This document shows, piece by piece, positions 1 to 5,293 of a DNA stretch of 7,029 nt. Origin of the DNA: Fusobacteriales bacterium (GTDB lineage Bacteria > Fusobacteriota > Fusobacteriia > Fusobacteriales > Leptotrichiaceae); contig JAITVW010000067.1 in assembly GCA_031285605.1 (NCBI GenBank), positions 1 through 7,029 on the forward strand, given 5' to 3'. The position numbers were made by a program, and so were the translations under genes. Position 1 is the stretch's first letter, and each line of letters begins with the position of its first letter. The notes beneath the pieces are model-generated. The model made no database searches and was not told where the DNA came from. It saw nothing but the letters and a program-made list of their open reading frames with translations.

Positions 1-614
1 TGGAAGATACCCTTCTTGAGGAAAACTTTGAAATTTTCAAAGCATATGATGGTTCTGCCGCAATAGATATGTTTTATGAAATTAATCCGGATCTGGTACT
101 TCTGGATATTAATCTTCCCAAAAAAGACGGATGGAGCATATGCAGAGAAATAAGAAACGATTCCAACAAACCGATTATAATAATGACTGCAAGAGACACG
201 GAACTCGATGAACTGAAAGGTCTCAGCATAGGAGCCGATGATTATATTACCAAGCCTTTCAGCTTGAAAATCCTTACTCTCAGAATAAAAAAGCTTCTTA
301 AAACAGAAAATGAGGATTATTATCTGTACGAAACACTAAGATTTAACTTTGGCAATTATGAGCTTACAATTGATTCACAAAATATAGAGATCACTAAAAA
401 AGAAAGCTTATTTCTGGACTATATAATAAAAAATAAAGGAAAACTTCTGACAAGAGATATGCTCCTCAATGAAGTGTGGGGCTATGACTTTGATGGTGAT
501 AACCGTGTTGTAGACACACTTATAAAAAGAACAAGAAAGAAACTTTCTCTTTATGGATATCTTATAAAAACAATACGTGGAATGGGGTATATGTTTGATG
601 AAAGTAAAAATTAG
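1..614 (+). CDS. OmpR/PhoB-family two-component response regulator, 5' end cut by the window
   Basis: Cytoplasmic DNA-binding regulator, expected to be phosphorylated by the kinase encoded next to it. The reading frame is open from base 3, 22 codons before the first ATG at 69, and those codons read like receiver-domain sequence (EENFEIFKAYDG), so the ATG at 69 is internal and the true start lies upstream. About 203 residues are visible; the family usually has 220-230, so some 20-25 residues, including the acidic pair near the N-terminus, are missing. The phospho-acceptor Asp is in LVLLDINLP (codon 105-107), the conserved Thr is in IIIMTARD and the conserved Lys in YITKPF. The C-terminal half is a winged helix with the usual signatures (LTRDMLLNEVWG, RVVDTLIKRTRKKL, IKTIRGMGYMF). 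The stop codon at 612-614 lies inside the kinase gene, so the two are translationally linked. Family assignment is firm; the target genes are inferred from context. Confidence 0.95.
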   Translation, partial: EDTLLEENFEIFKAYDGSAAIDMFYEINPDLVLLDINLPKKDGWSICREIRNDSNKPIIIMTARDTELDELKGLSIGADDYITKPFSLKILTLRIKKLLKTENEDYYLYETLRFNFGNYELTIDSQNIEITKKESLFLDYIIKNKGKLLTRDMLLNEVWGYDFDGDNRVVDTLIKRTRKKLSLYGYLIKTIRGMGYMFDESKN

Positions 615-2013
615 TTTTTTCCAGAAAATATTTATTTTATCTATCTTTATTATTCTGACTACAGTATTTCTGAATTATATTTTCAATGTTTTTTTTCTGG
701 ACAATTTCTATATACACAGAAGGTCAAAACAGATATTAAAGATAAGCACTGAAGTAAAAAGAAGAACAGCTGCCGGCGACAGTGATCTTACTGATTTTTG
801 TGAAAATATAAAGGACAAAGAAGAAATTAACATTGATATCATAAGGATTCCCCGGCATGATTCACATGGCGGAAATAATATGATGAAAGGCGGAATACAT
901 AATAATAACAGCACTCTTCCAAGATTTTTAAAAGGAATGATGCAAAATAAAGACATAGAAAGAATGCACCGAGAAGATACAAGAAGGATAAAGACTTTTT
1001 TCGATAATATTTCTATTCTGGAAATGAAAAGAACCGGAATCAGGATGCTTTTTTATGAAGAACCGCTTGATGATCAGAGTGTCCTGATTATTTCTACTTC
1101 TCTTACCGCAATGAAAAATTATAAGCGTGAAATTTCTTTATTTAATATCCTTACTACAATTGCTGCTCTGTTGATAAGTGCTGTTATAGGCAGTATTTTT
1201 TCAAAAAAAATAACAAAAGATCTGGAAAAACTGAATCTTGCGGCAAAAAAAATCTCTATTCTGGATTTTTCAGAAAAAATATCTATAAGCAGAAATGATG
1301 AAATAGGAGAATTAAGCGACAGCATAAATACTATGTCAGAAAATCTGGAATCATCTATTGAAAATCTGAAGTCTTTTGCTTCCAATGCTTCACATGAGCT
1401 AAAAACACCTATTACAGTTATTAATTCCCATGCTCAGGCTCTGGTATCCGGAATCATAAAAGGCGACAGCCTGCCGAAATACTATCGAAATATTTTAAAA
1501 GAAAGTATAGAGATGAACGATCTTGCTACTAATCTTCTGACTATTTCAAAATTATCATCACCGGGTATAAAACTTAACCAGACTGAGGTTAGTTCATTAA
1601 ACCTCATAAAAAAAAGTATAGATAAGTATGAAACTCTGGAACTGGAAAAAGATATCAACTGGATTTTTCCGGAAGATGACTTTATTATTTTAGGTGAAGA
1701 AAAATTGTTAAAAACAGCTTTCGATAATATTATACAAAATGCCTTAAAATATTCAAAAAAAAATGCTATAATATATATATCATCCGACAAAAATAAATTA
1801 AAAATAGAAAACACTATGGACTGTACACTTTCTAAAGATAAAGAACTTCTGTGGGAGCCTTTTTCCAGAGGTGAAAATGCTACAGACAAGAGTATTGACG
1901 GGAATGGTCTTGGTTTATCCATAGTAAAAATAATATTAAAATTAAATGGTTTAATTCCAGAAATTAAAATAAAAAATAATAAATTTATATTTATCATAAA
2001 AAAAGGTTTTTGA
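598..2013 (+). CDS. Membrane sensor histidine kinase with a His/Met-rich extracytoplasmic loop
   Basis: Inner-membrane sensor kinase partnered with the preceding regulator. I start it at ATG 598 (471 aa), which overlaps the regulator by 17 nt; the SD-like TGGGGT at 583-588 fits this start, and the longer frame from GTG 577 would add only seven non-hydrophobic residues. Layout: TM1 about residues 8-34, extracytoplasmic loop about 35-180, TM2 about 181-201, HAMP about 202-255, dimerisation/phosphotransfer helix with phospho-His266 (ASNASHELKTP), catalytic ATPase domain with N box around Asn381 (DNIIQNALKYS), F box WEPFSRG and G2 box DGNGLGLS. The usual DxGxG box is replaced by an IENTMDCTL stretch, as in some VanS-like kinases that have an ENT motif there. 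The loop carries HDSHGG, NNMMKGGIHNNN, GMM and RMH motifs (residues 87-124), suggesting a metal ligand. The signal is unknown; Cu, Ag, Ni or Zn are inferences from composition and neighbours. Confidence 0.93.
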   Translation: MKVKISFFQKIFILSIFIILTTVFLNYIFNVFFLDNFYIHRRSKQILKISTEVKRRTAAGDSDLTDFCENIKDKEEINIDIIRIPRHDSHGGNNMMKGGIHNNNSTLPRFLKGMMQNKDIERMHREDTRRIKTFFDNISILEMKRTGIRMLFYEEPLDDQSVLIISTSLTAMKNYKREISLFNILTTIAALLISAVIGSIFSKKITKDLEKLNLAAKKISILDFSEKISISRNDEIGELSDSINTMSENLESSIENLKSFASNASHELKTPITVINSHAQALVSGIIKGDSLPKYYRNILKESIEMNDLATNLLTISKLSSPGIKLNQTEVSSLNLIKKSIDKYETLELEKDINWIFPEDDFIILGEEKLLKTAFDNIIQNALKYSKKNAIIYISSDKNKLKIENTMDCTLSKDKELLWEPFSRGENATDKSIDGNGLGLSIVKIILKLNGLIPEIKIKNNKFIFIIKKGF

Positions 2014-2075
2014 CATAATTCTGACACATTAGAATGATATCATAATTATAGAAAATGATTTTAATAACGGGGTGA
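2010..2075 (+). promoter_or_regulatory. Candidate promoter and response-regulator box for the small His-rich gene, with strong RBS
   Basis: Two 11-bp direct repeats, TGACATAATTC and TGACACATTAG, run from 2011 to 2032 and overlap the kinase stop codon (2011-2013). Nine bases further on is CATAAT (2041-2046), a 5/6 match to a -10 box, lying partly in the palindrome ATGATATCAT (2034-2043). No good -35 stands 17 bp before CATAAT; the second repeat occupies that place, which is the architecture of PhoB/OmpR-activated promoters. An alternative reading is a plain promoter with TTGACA (2010-2015), a 17-bp spacer and a poor AATGAT -10. A GGGGTGA ribosome binding site at 2069-2075 precedes the ATG at 2081. 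The presence of the repeats is seen directly; regulator binding is inference. Confidence 0.5.
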
Positions 2076-2080
2076 TATTT

Positions 2081-2203
2081 ATGAAAAAGTTAATAACAGC
2101 AGCTTTATTAATGTTAGTAATTTCTGCTGGTGTTTCCGCCGGAAGTCATCATGGTGGAACTCACAGACACAGTAATAGCTACGTACATACATGGAGTTAC
2201 TAG
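2081..2203 (+). CDS. Small exported histidine-rich peptide with putative N-terminal Cu/Ni-binding (ATCUN) motif
   Basis: A 40-codon gene with a strong SD (GGGGTGA, five bases before ATG). Residues 1-20 form a compact Sec signal peptide: MKK, a hydrophobic core and an AxA-like end (GVSA). Cleavage after residue 20 would release a 20-residue peptide starting Gly-Ser-His-His and containing five histidines, one Trp and two Tyr, with no Cys or acidic residue. A free N-terminal X-X-His is the ATCUN motif, known to bind Cu(II) and Ni(II) tightly. It sits 67 bp after the kinase stop and before a second small exported protein, so it probably belongs to the kinase/regulator response. I do not recognise a named family. 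The role could be periplasmic or secreted metal scavenging or buffering; alternatives are a signalling peptide or a membrane-damage-associated peptide. The ORF is convincing from RBS plus signal peptide; the function is inferred. Confidence 0.75.
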   Translation: MKKLITAALLMLVISAGVSAGSHHGGTHRHSNSYVHTWSY

Positions 2204-2206
2204 ATT

Positions 2207-2232
2207 CTTAATTATAAAATTTTATAATTAAG
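2207..2232. repeat. Perfect 26-bp AT-only-core palindrome
   Basis: The half-site CTTAATTATAAAA is followed directly by its exact reverse complement, starting three bases after the stop codon of the small His-rich gene. As RNA it could fold into an 11-bp hairpin with a 4-nt loop. It is not followed by a T-run, so it is not a standard terminator. It may protect the 3' end of the short upstream mRNA, cause partial termination, or be a protein-binding site. Confidence 0.7.
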
Positions 2233-2242
2233 CTGCAACACG

Positions 2243-2295
2243 AGTATTTTGGCAGGATAAAATTATTATATTTATTTCATCATTACCAAAATACT
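2243..2295 (+). repeat. 10-bp inverted repeat in the spacer between the two small exported-protein genes
   Basis: AGTATTTTGG (2243-2252) is exactly complementary to CCAAAATACT (2286-2295), separated by 33 AT-rich bases. TTGGCA at 2249-2254 inside the left arm resembles a -35 box, with a weak TTTATT 16 bp beyond, so a separate promoter for the downstream gene is possible but weakly supported. If transcribed through, the RNA would form a stem ahead of the ribosome binding site of the gene at 2337. Confidence 0.45.
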
Positions 2296-2336
2296 AAAAA
2301 TTATATTTACCAAAAAATGATAGGATGTGAATTTTT

Positions 2337-2699
2337 ATGAAAAAAGTTTTAATAATAGGAGCTTTAGTATTGTCAATAGGAGGCTTTACAGCAGCAAGAG
2401 GTATGGGATATGGCGGCAGAACGGGATACGGCAGAGGTCATGGCGGCTGCGGCGGAATGGGATACGGCGGCGGATATCATTATCAGATGATGGCTAATAA
2501 TCCTGATGTTCAAAAATCGTGGATAACTATAGAAGAAAAAAGACTTGATGTAAAAAAAGAAATGATCAAGACTTCTCCTGACTGGAAAAAAATAGAAAAA
2601 TTAAATACTGATATTGCCATTGAACAGGCAAAAATAAGAACAGCTATGGAAAAATACATGAGAGAAAATCCAAACCTTACTTATCCAAACACTCGTTAA
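2337..2699 (+). CDS. Exported Gly/Tyr/His/Met-rich protein with Spy/CpxP/ZraP-like helical domain
   Basis: Predicted 120-residue periplasmic protein. It begins MKKVLIIGALVL and has a signal peptide ending around FTAA (residues 17-20). Residues 21-52 are low-complexity: two GMGYGG repeats with GYGRGHGGCGG between them, then a YHYQMM cluster, giving His35, Cys38, His48, Met51 and Met52 as possible metal ligands. Residues 55-112 are charged and helical (EEKRLDVKKEM, PDWKKIEKLNTDIAIEQAKIR, MEKYMREN) and resemble the helical hairpin of Spy/CpxP/ZraP proteins, which act in the periplasm as chaperones, stress regulators or metal binders and are usually controlled by two-component systems. A strong terminator follows. 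The RBS AGGATGTGA (2322-2330) is nearly perfect and fixes the ATG. The Spy-like assignment is by pattern only, as I could not confirm canonical LTxxQ motifs; a purely structural or metal-sequestering role is possible. Confidence 0.85.
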   Translation: MKKVLIIGALVLSIGGFTAARGMGYGGRTGYGRGHGGCGGMGYGGGYHYQMMANNPDVQKSWITIEEKRLDVKKEMIKTSPDWKKIEKLNTDIAIEQAKIRTAMEKYMRENPNLTYPNTR

Positions 2700-2708
2700 T
2701 ATATTAAG

Positions 2709-2751
2709 AACTGTCCCTGAATGAACCCTGTTATTCAGAGACAGTTTTTTT
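2709..2751 (+). terminator. Strong intrinsic terminator closing the exported-protein unit
   Basis: Stem arms 2709-2722 (AACTGTCCCTGAAT) and 2733-2746 (ATTCAGAGACAGTT) pair with one C/A mismatch around a 10-nt loop, and are followed by a T-run reaching 2751. It begins nine bases after the stop codon at 2697-2699. Confidence 0.92.
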
Positions 2752-2786
2752 ATATCTACCATTCTTTAAGATTTTTATGTATGATA

Positions 2787-2840
2787 TTTACATTTCTGTA
2801 AAAAAGTGATAAACTTATGCTTTATAGACAGCATATGCTT
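2787..2840 (+). promoter_or_regulatory. Upstream region of the HAD gene with dyads and repeated TATGCT half-sites
   Basis: TTTACA and TGTAAA form a dyad around four bases (2787-2802). Further on, TATGCTT occurs twice (2816-2822 and 2834-2840), the second copy lying in the perfect palindrome AGCATATGCT (2830-2839); TATGCT at 2816 is also complementary to AGCATA at 2830. Any promoter for the HAD gene must lie here, because a strong terminator stands just upstream, but no pair of -35 and -10 boxes is convincing. The half-sites could be an operator. Confidence 0.35.
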
Positions 2841-2890
2841 ACATAATTAAAAAGTAAGAATTTTATGACATAAAAGAAAGAAGGAACAAA

Positions 2891-3664
2891 ATGGCTAAAG
2901 CAATTTTTTTTGATATTGACGGAACACTTGTCAGTTTCAAAACACATCAGATACCAAAGGAAACAATTCACGCATTACATGAACTGAGAAAAAAAGATAT
3001 TAAGCTGTTTATAGCAACAGGACGTCATCATTCTATGATTACACTTGATAATATCTTTGAATTCGACGGTTATGTTACTTTAAACGGTCAGTATTGCTAT
3101 AATAACAAAGAAATTATCTATAAGCAGTCCATAAAAAAAGAAGATATTGAAATAATAGCCGAACAGACAAGCAAAAATCTATATGCATGTTACTTTATCA
3201 AAGAAAATGAAGTTTTCACCAATATGGTAAATGATCAGGTAAAATGGTTCGCAAGTGAACTTAACACAAAAATACCCAAAATTTGTAATCCGGCTGTGGA
3301 AACTGTGAAAAATGATATTTATCAGCTTACTGCTTTTGTCGATAAGAAACAGGAAGATATGCTGCTAAACAGTACCAATCATATAGAGGCTACAAGATGG
3401 CATGATAAATTTATAGATATCACTCCCAAAGGAGGAAGCAAAAGCGTGGGAATAGAAGCTATACTAAAATATTATAATATTCCTCTTGAAGAAACTATGG
3501 CATTCGGTGACGGAGAAAATGACGTAACCATGCTTAAACACGTGCAAACAGGAGTTGCCATGGGAAATGCAAGCGATTTTGTAAAAGGATCTGCTGATTA
3601 TGTTACTTCTCACATTGATGATAATGGTCTGGTAAAAGCTCTTGAACATTTTAAAATTTTATAA
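2891..3664 (+). CDS. Cof-type HAD-IIB hydrolase (sugar-phosphate or nucleotide phosphatase class)
   Basis: Cytoplasmic Mg-dependent phosphatase of 257 aa, a typical length for the Cof/YbiV/YidA group. Motif I is FFDIDGTL with nucleophile Asp8 and acid/base Asp10; motif II is the Thr of IATGR (Thr43); motif III is Lys184 in PKGGSKSVGI; motif IV is GDGENDVTML with Asp207 and Asp211 as metal ligands. Between them lies the C2-type cap (about residues 80-180), which sets substrate choice and is poorly conserved, so the substrate cannot be read from the sequence; sugar phosphates, FMN-like or PLP-like phosphates are all known for relatives. All catalytic residues are present. The RBS AAGGA (2881-2885) sits five bases before the ATG. 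It stands alone, between a terminator upstream and a convergent gene downstream. Confidence 0.95.
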   Translation: MAKAIFFDIDGTLVSFKTHQIPKETIHALHELRKKDIKLFIATGRHHSMITLDNIFEFDGYVTLNGQYCYNNKEIIYKQSIKKEDIEIIAEQTSKNLYACYFIKENEVFTNMVNDQVKWFASELNTKIPKICNPAVETVKNDIYQLTAFVDKKQEDMLLNSTNHIEATRWHDKFIDITPKGGSKSVGIEAILKYYNIPLEETMAFGDGENDVTMLKHVQTGVAMGNASDFVKGSADYVTSHIDDNGLVKALEHFKIL

Positions 3665-3912
3665 ACTGATGACGGAATTTTTTTTTATTTTGTGCTTTAA
3701 TATAAAAAATCGGAAATATTTTTATTTAGTATTCCCTTTTTATTTGCTCAATAAAGATGATAAAGAAAGTCTTTTATGGGAATAAAAAATTTAATATACT
3801 CAAAAAACTAATTCAATTAAAGTTTTCATCTTATGTTGATTATTTTTTTTGACCCGGCTTATTGACAGAGAGCCAATTTATTTCTACTGTAGTGTATGAT
3901 TTAACCGCATAT
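3665..3912. other. Non-coding AT-rich spacer between convergent HAD and tpx genes
   Basis: No reading frame here has a ribosome binding site or recognisable protein. A nine-T run (3678-3686) preceded by an AAAATT/AATTTT weak stem may act as a poor terminator for the HAD gene. TATTCCC (3730-3736) and GGGAATA (3778-3784) form a distant 7-bp inverted repeat. TTGACA at 3862-3867 has no matching -10 box at normal spacing. Otherwise I see nothing in it. Confidence 0.6.
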
Positions 3913-3938
3913 AAAAAACCCAGAATCTCGGGTTTTTT
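3913..3938. terminator. Bidirectional intrinsic terminator shared by HAD and tpx genes
   Basis: AAAAAACCC (3913-3921) pairs exactly with GGGTTTTTT (3930-3938) around an 8-nt loop. Both strands therefore give a GC-containing stem followed by a U-run. It lies two bases beyond the tpx stop codon on the minus strand and also stops plus-strand transcription coming from the HAD gene. Confidence 0.9.
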
Positions 3939-3940
3939 GT

Positions 3941-4456
3941 TTATATTAAGCTTTTTGTTATTTCCAGAGCTTTATCATAATCAGGGTGCTCTGCTATTTC
4001 TTTACAATACTCTACATGTCTTATTATTCCATCTTTATCTATTACTACTATTCCACGTTCAAGAAGTCTTAATTCCTTTACCACAAAACCGTATTTATAA
4101 CCAAAATCCAAATCTCTGTGATCTGAAACCGTCACTTCATTTTCTATTCCCTCTACTGCACAAAATCTTCCAAGTGCAAAAGGCAGGTCAACAGAAATCG
4201 TAATAACAGAAACATCATCTTTCAGCTTTCCTGCTTCTTCGTTAAATCTTTTTGCCTGTAATGCACACACACTTGTGTCCACAGATGGAAACGATGTTAA
4301 TATAACGACTCTTCCTTTATAATCACTTAATTTTAATTCAGACAGATCTATTTTTAAGGCTGTAAAATCAGGAGCCTTATCCCCGGGCCTTACTTCCTCT
4401 CCCGCTAATGTTACCGGATTCCCATTAAATGTTACAATATCTTTTCTTTCTAACAT
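3941..4456 (-). CDS. tpx: Thiol peroxidase (Tpx-type atypical 2-Cys peroxiredoxin)
   Basis: Cytoplasmic peroxidase that reduces hydrogen peroxide and organic hydroperoxides, normally recycled by thioredoxin. At 171 aa it matches the family (E. coli Tpx is 168). The N-terminus has the Tpx signature FNGNPVTLAGEEVRPGDKAPDF. The peroxidatic Cys64 is in FPSVDTSVC with Thr61, and the resolving Cys99 is in LPFALGRFC, the spacing expected for Tpx; the third active-site residue is Arg134 in ERGIVVID. One extra cysteine, Cys151, is near the C-terminus. A full AGGAGG lies seven bases before ATG, suggesting high expression. It ends at a bidirectional terminator. Its upstream neighbour on the same strand is an acetyltransferase 101 bp away, so tpx probably has its own promoter. 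Confidence 0.97.
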   Translation of the reverse strand: MLERKDIVTFNGNPVTLAGEEVRPGDKAPDFTALKIDLSELKLSDYKGRVVILTSFPSVDTSVCALQAKRFNEEAGKLKDDVSVITISVDLPFALGRFCAVEGIENEVTVSDHRDLDFGYKYGFVVKELRLLERGIVVIDKDGIIRHVEYCKEIAEHPDYDKALEITKSLI

Positions 4457-4463
4457 CTTAATT

Positions 4464-4495
4464 CCTCCTATTTTAAAAATCTTATGGTAATTATA
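4464..4495 (-). promoter_or_regulatory. Consensus RBS and possible -10 box of tpx
   Basis: On the minus strand, AGGAGG (4464-4469) is seven bases before the tpx ATG. A perfect TATAAT lies at 4490-4495, giving a short leader of about 27 nt. The -35 region 17 bp further up reads GAATAT, a poor match, so the promoter would rely on an activator or on AT-rich upstream DNA. The spacer (4457-4557) has only weak A/U-only hairpin potential as a terminator for the acetyltransferase gene. Confidence 0.4.
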
Positions 4496-4557
4496 TATTT
4501 AAATACTCAAATATATTCTAACATAAAAAAATTTAAAATAAAATATTAACTTTTTTA

Positions 4558-5064
4558 TTAATCACAAAGTCTCTTTTCATAGCAGAAAAAAGTATCTTTT
4601 AGTCTTGGAACTTTTATTTCGCCGACAAATTTATATCCCGTTTTTTCAAAAAATCTTTGTGCTTTTATGTTTTTAGAATTTGTGTCAGTTCTCATAAAAC
4701 GCTTTCCTTTTTTAATAATTTCTTTTTCTATATTCTCCATTAGAAAAGCTGCTACTCCTTCATTTCTATATACATTATCTACTGCCAGTCTATGTATCAC
4801 ATAATCACTTTTTTGAGATTTCCATTCCAAATTATCGTATTCTTCAAAAGAATCAAAGTTGGCCGCACTGATTCCTATCACTTCATCATGATCATTTACT
4901 ACCGCGTAAAGTGTTCCCTCTTTTATATCATTTATAAACACTTCTCTGTTTGGATAAGATTCATCCCACTGAAAATTCCCGTTTTCATTCATTTCTTTTA
5001 CTGTTTCGCCAATAATTTTCATTATTTTGTCCAGATCTTCATTTTTTGCATGTCTTATTTTCAT
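4558..5064 (-). CDS. GNAT-family N-acetyltransferase
   Basis: Predicted cytoplasmic acetyl-CoA-dependent acetyltransferase of 168 aa, a usual single-domain GNAT length. It starts MKIRHAKNEDLDKIMKII, has the QWDESYPN stretch (about residues 32-39) common in a low-GC bacterial subgroup, then the core beta-4/alpha-3 acetyl-CoA site IHRLAVD (90-96) and YRNEGVA (99-105, the R/QxxGxG/A loop with Glu in place of the usual Gly or similar residue), followed by motif B (TNSKNIKAQRFFEKTGYKFVGE, about 128-149). The substrate cannot be told: small amines, antibiotics, amino acids or protein N-termini are all known for relatives. AAGGAG about six bases before ATG (5071-5076 region) fixes the start. It is separated by 228 bp from ywbE upstream and 101 bp from tpx downstream, so a single-gene transcript is likely. 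Confidence 0.92.
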   Translation of the reverse strand: MKIRHAKNEDLDKIMKIIGETVKEMNENGNFQWDESYPNREVFINDIKEGTLYAVVNDHDEVIGISAANFDSFEEYDNLEWKSQKSDYVIHRLAVDNVYRNEGVAAFLMENIEKEIIKKGKRFMRTDTNSKNIKAQRFFEKTGYKFVGEIKVPRLKDTFFCYEKRLCD

Positions 5065-5292
5065 ATTATGCTCCTTCTCCTGTAAATATTTATTAAAGTA
5101 AAACCATACCAGAAACGGTATATTATTAGTTGCTAATTTGCATTATATTTTATTTCCACCTTTACATTGTCTGGATATTCTTTTATTTCATACATGTAAT
5201 TTTTTGTCTGTATACTTTTATATTATATCACAACACTACTGTTTTCATTATTTTTTTTTGACTTTTTCCAGTTTAATTAATCAGCTTAATAT
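5065..5292 (-). promoter_or_regulatory. Spacer upstream of the acetyltransferase gene with extended -10 box and small dyads
   Basis: Read on the minus strand, TGATATAAT (5222-5230) is a perfect extended -10 promoter element; a second TATAAT lies at 5142-5147. Nearer the gene are two small dyads: ATACC/GGTAT (5106-5110 and 5117-5121, 6-nt loop) and ATTAG/CTAAT (5125-5129 and 5133-5137, 3-nt loop), placed where an operator or leader structure could be. A 20-codon frame (5133-5195) has no SD. Which -10 is used cannot be decided from the sequence. Confidence 0.4.
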
Positions 5293-5293
5293 T
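5276..5293 (-). repeat. Post-stop near-repeat, copy after ywbE
   Basis: On the minus strand, directly at the ywbE stop, the sequence reads AATATTAAGCTGATTAA. A near copy (AATATTAGCTTGATTAG) follows the FAD gene stop at 5524-5540. They differ by the place of one A/T and a final base. The two sit in the same position relative to their genes. Confidence 0.45.

Noticed and set aside
69..71. ATG at 69 as the start of the response regulator
   Set aside because: The frame is open upstream with receiver-domain sequence, and starting here would lose the first strand and helix of the domain.
577..597. GTG at 577 as start of the histidine kinase
   Set aside because: It would add seven residues (MEWGICL) before a natural MKVKISFFQ membrane-kinase N-terminus; the ATG at 598 has an SD-like TGGGGT at suitable distance.
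1482..2027. Minus-strand frame of 181 codons opposite the kinase
   Set aside because: Antisense shadow of the well-supported kinase catalytic domain; no ribosome binding site and no family resemblance.
3730..3784. TATTCCC/GGGAATA inverted repeat as insertion-sequence ends
   Set aside because: Only 7 bp with 41 bp between, no transposase and no flanking target duplication.
3862..3900. TTGACA at 3862 and TATGAT at 3895 as a promoter for a small RNA ending at the terminator 3913-3938
   Set aside because: The spacing is 27 bp instead of about 17, and the transcript would be almost only the terminator hairpin.
3862..4203. Plus-strand frame of 113 codons starting TTG at 3862
   Set aside because: It runs antisense through the 3' half of tpx, has no SD, and its hydrophobic look comes from reading the complement of a normal gene.
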